17,993 nt of DNA, from contig JAITTK010000022.1 in assembly GCA_031287135.1 (NCBI GenBank), positions 1 to 17,993 on the forward strand. The letters run 5' to 3'. A model generated the notes under the pieces. The model saw only the letters and a list, made by a program, of their open reading frames with translations, did no database searches and was not told the origin of the DNA. The stretch comes from Candidatus Methanoplasma reticulitermitis. Lineage in GTDB: Archaea; Thermoplasmatota; Thermoplasmata; Methanomassiliicoccales; Methanomethylophilaceae. Positions 14,795 through 17,993 of this stretch are shown here, in pieces. Within the stretch, counting starts at the first letter, position 1. The number at the start of each line of letters is the position of its first letter. The position numbers and the translations under genes are program-made.

Positions 14795-15657
14795 CACTCC
14801 ACCAGCCTGTCTATCGAAAGCAGGAGTATCCCCTTCCCGCCCAGCCTCTTGAGGTCGTTGACAGCTCTGTAGACATCCTTGGATCTTATCACCGCGTGCA
14901 CGGCGACCATCTCATCGTTGCCGGCTATCGCGAGCACGGTCGGCCCCCCTATGCCCGGAAGCATGCTCTGGATCTGTTCCAGCCTGTTCTTCGGAACATC
15001 GGCCATCAGATACTTCCTGTCTTCCGCGGCTATGACGCTCTTTACCGAATCGACGACGTCCATCATCTCCGCGCTGTTCTTACCGAATGATTCGTCCGAT
15101 GTGTAGATCGCGGCCTGCGTGTCCATGATTTTAGCGACCTCCGCAAGGCTGTTCATCCTCAGTGTGGACCCGGAGGCAACCAGATCGGATATCAGGTCGG
15201 CCGTGCCCAGGTAAGGCATTATCTCCGCGGCACCGGATATCTCTATCACGGATACGTCTTTACCCTCGGATCTGAAGAACTCCTTCGTGAGATTGGGGAA
15301 CGAGGTGGCGATCTTAGCACCGTCCGGTATGTCTTTCACATCCTTTATACCGGATGATTCGGGGGCCGCGACCGAGAGTCTACATACCCCGAATTCGAGG
15401 TCCATCAGCTTCCTGAGCTTGTATCCCGACTCAGCCACCAGGTCCTCCCCGGTAACGCCCATGTCGACGGCGCCGGCGGCTATGAATGCGGGTATGTCCG
15501 TCGCACGGACGAAGATTATCTCCACATTCTGATCTTCCGCCTTCACATACAGCTTCCTTCCCCATTCTTCTCCCAGATCTATACCGGACTTGGAAAGGAG
15601 CTCGACAGCTCTCTCGTTGAGCCTTCCTTTATTGGGGATCGCCATCTTTATCGACAT
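14794..15657 (-). CDS. hisG: ATP phosphoribosyltransferase, long form
   Basis: First enzyme of histidine synthesis, joining ATP and PRPP; usually feedback-inhibited by histidine. The 287 residues are the long form: catalytic domains (IPNKGRLNERAVELL, VDMGVTGEDLVAES, the PRPP loop ATSFPNLTKEFF) plus a C-terminal ACT-like regulatory domain (about 210-287, VLAIAGNDEMVAVHAVI), so no HisZ is needed. First gene of the block; strong TATA box 23 bases before the ATG and no ribosome binding site, hence probably leaderless. Confidence 0.95.
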   Translation of the reverse strand: MSIKMAIPNKGRLNERAVELLSKSGIDLGEEWGRKLYVKAEDQNVEIIFVRATDIPAFIAAGAVDMGVTGEDLVAESGYKLRKLMDLEFGVCRLSVAAPESSGIKDVKDIPDGAKIATSFPNLTKEFFRSEGKDVSVIEISGAAEIMPYLGTADLISDLVASGSTLRMNSLAEVAKIMDTQAAIYTSDESFGKNSAEMMDVVDSVKSVIAAEDRKYLMADVPKNRLEQIQSMLPGIGGPTVLAIAGNDEMVAVHAVIRSKDVYRAVNDLKRLGGKGILLLSIDRLVE

Positions 15658-15679
15658 GATCTATCTCTCAGATTATTTC

Positions 15680-15690
15680 AATATAAAAGG
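15680..15690 (-). promoter_or_regulatory. TATA box of hisG
   Basis: CCTTTTATATT on the minus strand, ending 23 bases before the hisG ATG. The same 11 bases, at nearly the same distance, precede mtnP. Confidence 0.65.
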
Positions 15691-15861
15691 TAGTAGATAA
15701 GGTTTTCACGGCCCGCCGCGTCTTATACCCACGATCATCTTCGCATTCCGGTCGCCTATGAACGGCTTATCCTTCCATGTATGCTTCCCGTTTTATGATT
15801 CGGCGGTTCATCGTATCGCTCCGTGCACACATTGCAATGGATGGATATAATCATGTAGTTT

Positions 15862-15914
15862 TGTATGACGCATCATACATAATTGATATCTCTAAGGGTT
15901 TTGTATGATATACA
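15862..15914. promoter_or_regulatory. Cluster of palindromes, possible operator
   Basis: TGTATGACGCATCATACA (15862-15879, 7-bp arms) and TGTATGATATACA (15902-15914) share the half site TGTAT. Each is preceded by the same GTTTT, giving an 11-base direct repeat (15858-15868 and 15898-15908) at 40-base spacing, close to four helical turns. Confidence 0.4.
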
Positions 15915-16137
15915 CGAAATCATTTCCGGACGATGCACCGGACGGCTGTCTCCGCGGAGCAGACGATCGTGAACGAAGGAAGTGATCGGGACCCGGCCGG
16001 GGTCGGCATGGATGGTTCAGCGAAACGGCACAGATATCCCGCGGTCCGCATCATCGATATGTGCCAGGCCCCAGTTGGATATCGATGTGTCCCGGTTCTT
16101 GCTTCCGGGGATTCGAAAGTGAAAATGTAAAACGATC

Positions 16138-16150
16138 GTAAACCGTTTAC
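16138..16150. repeat. 13-base palindrome after asd
   Basis: GTAAACCGTTTAC, perfect 6-bp arms around one base, about 50 bases past the asd stop. Confidence 0.35.
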
Positions 16151-16197
16151 CCGCCGGCGCGCCGAAACCGTCCCGGCAAATGTGTGTGGGGACCGAC

Positions 16198-17262
16198 TCA
16201 CCTCAGAAGTCCTTTCGCTTTGAACAGTTCCGCATTGAGCACGGATCCGCCCGCGCCGCCCCGGAGGGTGTTGTGCGAAAGAACGAACATCTTGCAGAAC
16301 CCGTTGCTCTCCCTTATCCTTCCCACGGTCGACGCCATGCCCTTGGCCCTCTCCGGACTTCCTGCGAGTACATCGTAGATCGGCTGCGGCCTGTTCTTCT
16401 CGGTCCTGACTATTATCGGGGCATCCGGGGCCGACGGAAGCTTCAGGGTCTGCGCCTCCCCCCTGAACTCCGAGAGTGCGCAGGAGATATCCTCAAGCGA
16501 GGGCGAGGATTCGAATTTTATGACAAGCGATTCCAAATGACCGTCGACAACCGGCACTCTGGCACAATTGGCCATAACTTTGAAATCCGCGGGTTTGAAA
16601 CCGTCCTTCGAATACCCTCCGAGGATCTTGGTGAGTTCGGATTCCATCTTCTCCTCTTCTTTGTCGATGAATGGTATGACATTACCTACGGCATCGAGCG
16701 AGGGGACTCCCGGATACCCCGCACCGGACAGGGCCTGATATGTCGACACGAACACCTCGTCCAATCCGAACTTCCGGTCGAGGGCGAACAGGGGCATCGC
16801 TATCCCCGTCGAAGAGCAGTTCGCATTGGTCACGATGTATCCCCCGTTACCGTATGTGTCCTGCTGTTCAATGGATGACGCATGGTCGGGGTTTATCTCC
16901 GGTATCAGTATCGGGACGTGTCTGTCCATGCGGTGGGAGCCTGCGTTGGTGAACACGGCCATGCCCTTCCCGGCCAGTTCGGATTCGGTCGGTCCGGCGA
17001 GTTCCGACGGTATCCCTGAGAAGACGAGTTCCGCATTCTTCGAGATACGGTCTATGTCCATGGTCTTTATCCTGATGCCCATGGTCTCATCGGAGAACTC
17101 GCAATCCCTTATCTTCACGATATCCCCGAACCTCTTGCCGTCCGACCTCTCGGATGCGTAGAGGCCCTCCACCTCGAAATACGGGTGGCCCTCCAGCATC
17201 TGTACGAATCTCTGTCCGATCGGTCCGGTGGCTCCGAGAACGGCAACGCTGATCTTGCTCAT
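16198..17262 (-). CDS. asd: Aspartate-semialdehyde dehydrogenase, archaeal/fungal type
   Basis: Reduces aspartyl phosphate to aspartate semialdehyde with NADPH, feeding lysine, threonine and methionine synthesis and, in many methanogens, the alternative aromatic precursor route. In 354 residues: nucleotide loop LGATGPIGQRF (9-19), nucleophile C149 in TNANCSSTG, ALSGAGYPG, and catalytic H242 in ARVPVVDGHLES. ATG 17262 is preceded by GAGGA at suitable spacing, and a TATA box lies about 40 bases upstream, so this gene has a short leader, unlike hisG and mtnP. It follows the chorismate mutase gene by 58 bases in the same direction. Confidence 0.95.
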   Translation of the reverse strand: MSKISVAVLGATGPIGQRFVQMLEGHPYFEVEGLYASERSDGKRFGDIVKIRDCEFSDETMGIRIKTMDIDRISKNAELVFSGIPSELAGPTESELAGKGMAVFTNAGSHRMDRHVPILIPEINPDHASSIEQQDTYGNGGYIVTNANCSSTGIAMPLFALDRKFGLDEVFVSTYQALSGAGYPGVPSLDAVGNVIPFIDKEEEKMESELTKILGGYSKDGFKPADFKVMANCARVPVVDGHLESLVIKFESSPSLEDISCALSEFRGEAQTLKLPSAPDAPIIVRTEKNRPQPIYDVLAGSPERAKGMASTVGRIRESNGFCKMFVLSHNTLRGGAGGSVLNAELFKAKGLLR

Positions 17263-17300
17263 TTTATATCCTCTGTTGGGGAGAGGTCAAGCACGGACGG

Positions 17301-17310
17301 TTATTATATC
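17301..17310 (-). promoter_or_regulatory. TATA box of asd
   Basis: GATATAATAA on the minus strand between aroQ and asd; expected start near 17278, leaving a leader of about 16 bases that includes GAGGA. Confidence 0.5.
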
Positions 17311-17320
17311 TTTGTAAGGA

Positions 17321-17596
17321 TCACTCGTCATATCGCTGTTTCTGCCTGTCCTTCGAGATCCTGAGGAGGACCTCCGCGATAAGTTTCGCCTCTCCCTCGG
17401 AAAGACTGACCTCCTCGCACAGCTTAAGATATCTCTCTATGACTTCCTTTTCCTTCCCATGGTCCCAATATTCCTGGGATGAGTGCTTTTTCTCCTTGGC
17501 GAGCTCATCCGCTATCTCCATGCGGGTTGCAATAAGGTCGATGATCTTCTCGTCTATCGTTTCTATTTCTTCTCTGAGCTCATCAGTGTTTTGCAA
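17321..17596 (-). CDS. aroQ: Monofunctional chorismate mutase, AroQ type
   Basis: Rearranges chorismate to prephenate for phenylalanine and tyrosine. The 91 residues hold the AroQ helix 1 signature LREEIETIDEKIIDLIATRM with the substrate Arg/Asp pattern, ADELAKEKK, and a C-terminal helix ending RISKDRQKQRYDE. The frame is open up to 17833, but the extra 79 residues look unlike protein. The TTG at 17596 is chosen because GGGTG lies 6 bases before it and gives normal family length. Upstream of asd, which supplies a precursor for aromatic synthesis in methanogens; the link is inferred. The start is less certain than the function. Confidence 0.82.
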   Translation of the reverse strand: MQNTDELREEIETIDEKIIDLIATRMEIADELAKEKKHSSQEYWDHGKEKEVIERYLKLCEEVSLSEGEAKLIAEVLLRISKDRQKQRYDE

Positions 17597-17912
17597 ATAA
17601 TACACCCTGCAACCCTTATGCTGTGCCTTGTTTATTAATGATTGCGGAGAAGATATACGCGAGGTGACGAGAACCGCATCGACGGACACCCGATCCGCAG
17701 CAGCGCGATCCCCCGCTCTGTCAATAGGTGAATTGATCCCATTAACCCGGAATTGCATCCGGCCATTGGTCCGGGACCCATGTTCAGGTCTGCGTTCATG
17801 CCGGACAGCACATAATCGGGAGGGCATACGCAAAGATATAAAAAATGGTTAAGACGGGGATCTCTCCCCTGTTTTCTGTTTTTAAGGATGATTCCTTTCC
17901 ACCTTATCCAGA
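17597..17912. other. Gene-free region upstream of aroQ
   Basis: Two TATA candidates facing aroQ: ATTAATAAAC (17630-17639) and TTTTTTATATC (17835-17845). The second would give a leader over 200 bases long. A hairpin GGGGA-TCTC-TCCCC followed by a T-rich stretch on the plus strand lies near 17857-17882. Confidence 0.4.
17603..17609 (-). promoter_or_regulatory. Ribosome binding site deciding the aroQ TTG start
   Basis: CAGGGTG on the minus strand, 6 bases before the TTG; no in-frame ATG lies nearby. ATTAATAAAC at 17630-17639 could be the matching TATA box. Confidence 0.4.
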
Positions 17913-17993
17913 TCAGGATCTCATGAGCCTGATGGCGACGATGATCGCTATCACGGCTATGATCACGACGATGACGATCAGAAGGATCTCGAT
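17913..17993 (-). CDS. C-terminal end of a membrane-anchored protein (partial)
   Basis: The frame is open to the window edge and ends in TGA at 17913. The 26 visible residues are IEILLIVIVVIIAVIAIIVA followed by IRLMRS: one long Ile/Val-rich transmembrane segment and a short basic tail, as in a C-terminal membrane anchor. Its body lies outside the window, so no function can be given. Confidence 0.6.
   Translation of the reverse strand: MEILLIVIVVIIAVIAIIVAIRLMRS

Larger units (their letters stand above)
15658..16197. other. 540-base gene-free region between asd and hisG
   Basis: Holds the hisG promoter and several palindromes (15862-15879, 15902-15914, 16138-16150). Frames 15920-16201 minus and 15933-16130 plus mirror each other and look non-coding. 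No tRNA or riboswitch recognised. A decayed gene cannot be excluded. Confidence 0.5.

Noticed and set aside
15904..15984. Possible 26-residue leader peptide before hisG
   Set aside because: It is on the opposite strand to hisG and has no run of His codons.
15920..16201. Minus-strand 93-residue frame overlapping the asd stop as GTGA
   Set aside because: Composition looks random (many Arg, Ser, Pro), an equal plus-strand frame covers the same bases, and no motif is recognised. The overlap alone is weak evidence.
17628..17852. Plus-strand 74-residue frame upstream of aroQ
   Set aside because: Starts at TTG without a binding site and has no recognisable sequence.

Overview
This is archaeal chromosome, most likely from the Thermoplasmatota and probably a methylotrophic methanogen of the Methanomassiliicoccales type; the lineage is inferred, not proven. 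The pointers are an archaeal CobY, TATA boxes about 20-30 bases before start codons with little or no leader, GGTGA-type ribosome binding sites, and stop-codon usage. Of the 21 gene ends I can see, 20 are TGA, one is TAA (hisA) and none is TAG, yet one TAG lies in frame in the middle of an otherwise intact cobT. That pattern fits an organism that can read UAG as pyrrolysine.

Left part (1-6723): a plus-strand pair, cobS (its 5' end lies outside the window) and cobY, converges on a minus-strand operon read mtnP > hypF > alkaline-phosphatase-superfamily gene > cobT. CobS, CobY and CobT act in nucleotide-loop assembly of cobamides. MtnP salvages methylthioadenosine and HypF matures [NiFe] hydrogenases. 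The phosphatase-like gene is a candidate for the alpha-ribazole-phosphate phosphatase step. A 50-residue gene is divergent from mtnP.

Middle part (6800-15657): histidine biosynthesis on the minus strand in two tightly packed blocks, hisG-hisC-hisH-hisA and hisB-hisF-hisIE-PHP phosphatase. Within each block genes mostly overlap by about 4 bases. Between the blocks lie about 3 kb holding a plus-strand MFS transporter and a minus-strand two-gene module, a 56-residue protein overlapping a GNAT acetyltransferase, which looks like a toxin-antitoxin pair. The last his gene, a PHP-family protein, is the likely histidinol-phosphatase. hisD is not in the window.

Right part (15658-17993): a 540-base gene-free region with palindromes, then asd (aspartate-semialdehyde dehydrogenase), a small chorismate mutase (aroQ) and, at the edge, the C-terminal membrane anchor of a protein that continues past the window.

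The most important observation is the in-frame UAG at codon 228 of cobT. If it is decoded as pyrrolysine, assembly of the cobamide cofactor would depend on the amino acid used by the corrinoid-dependent methylamine methyltransferases. No tRNA, rRNA, CRISPR array or insertion sequence was seen.
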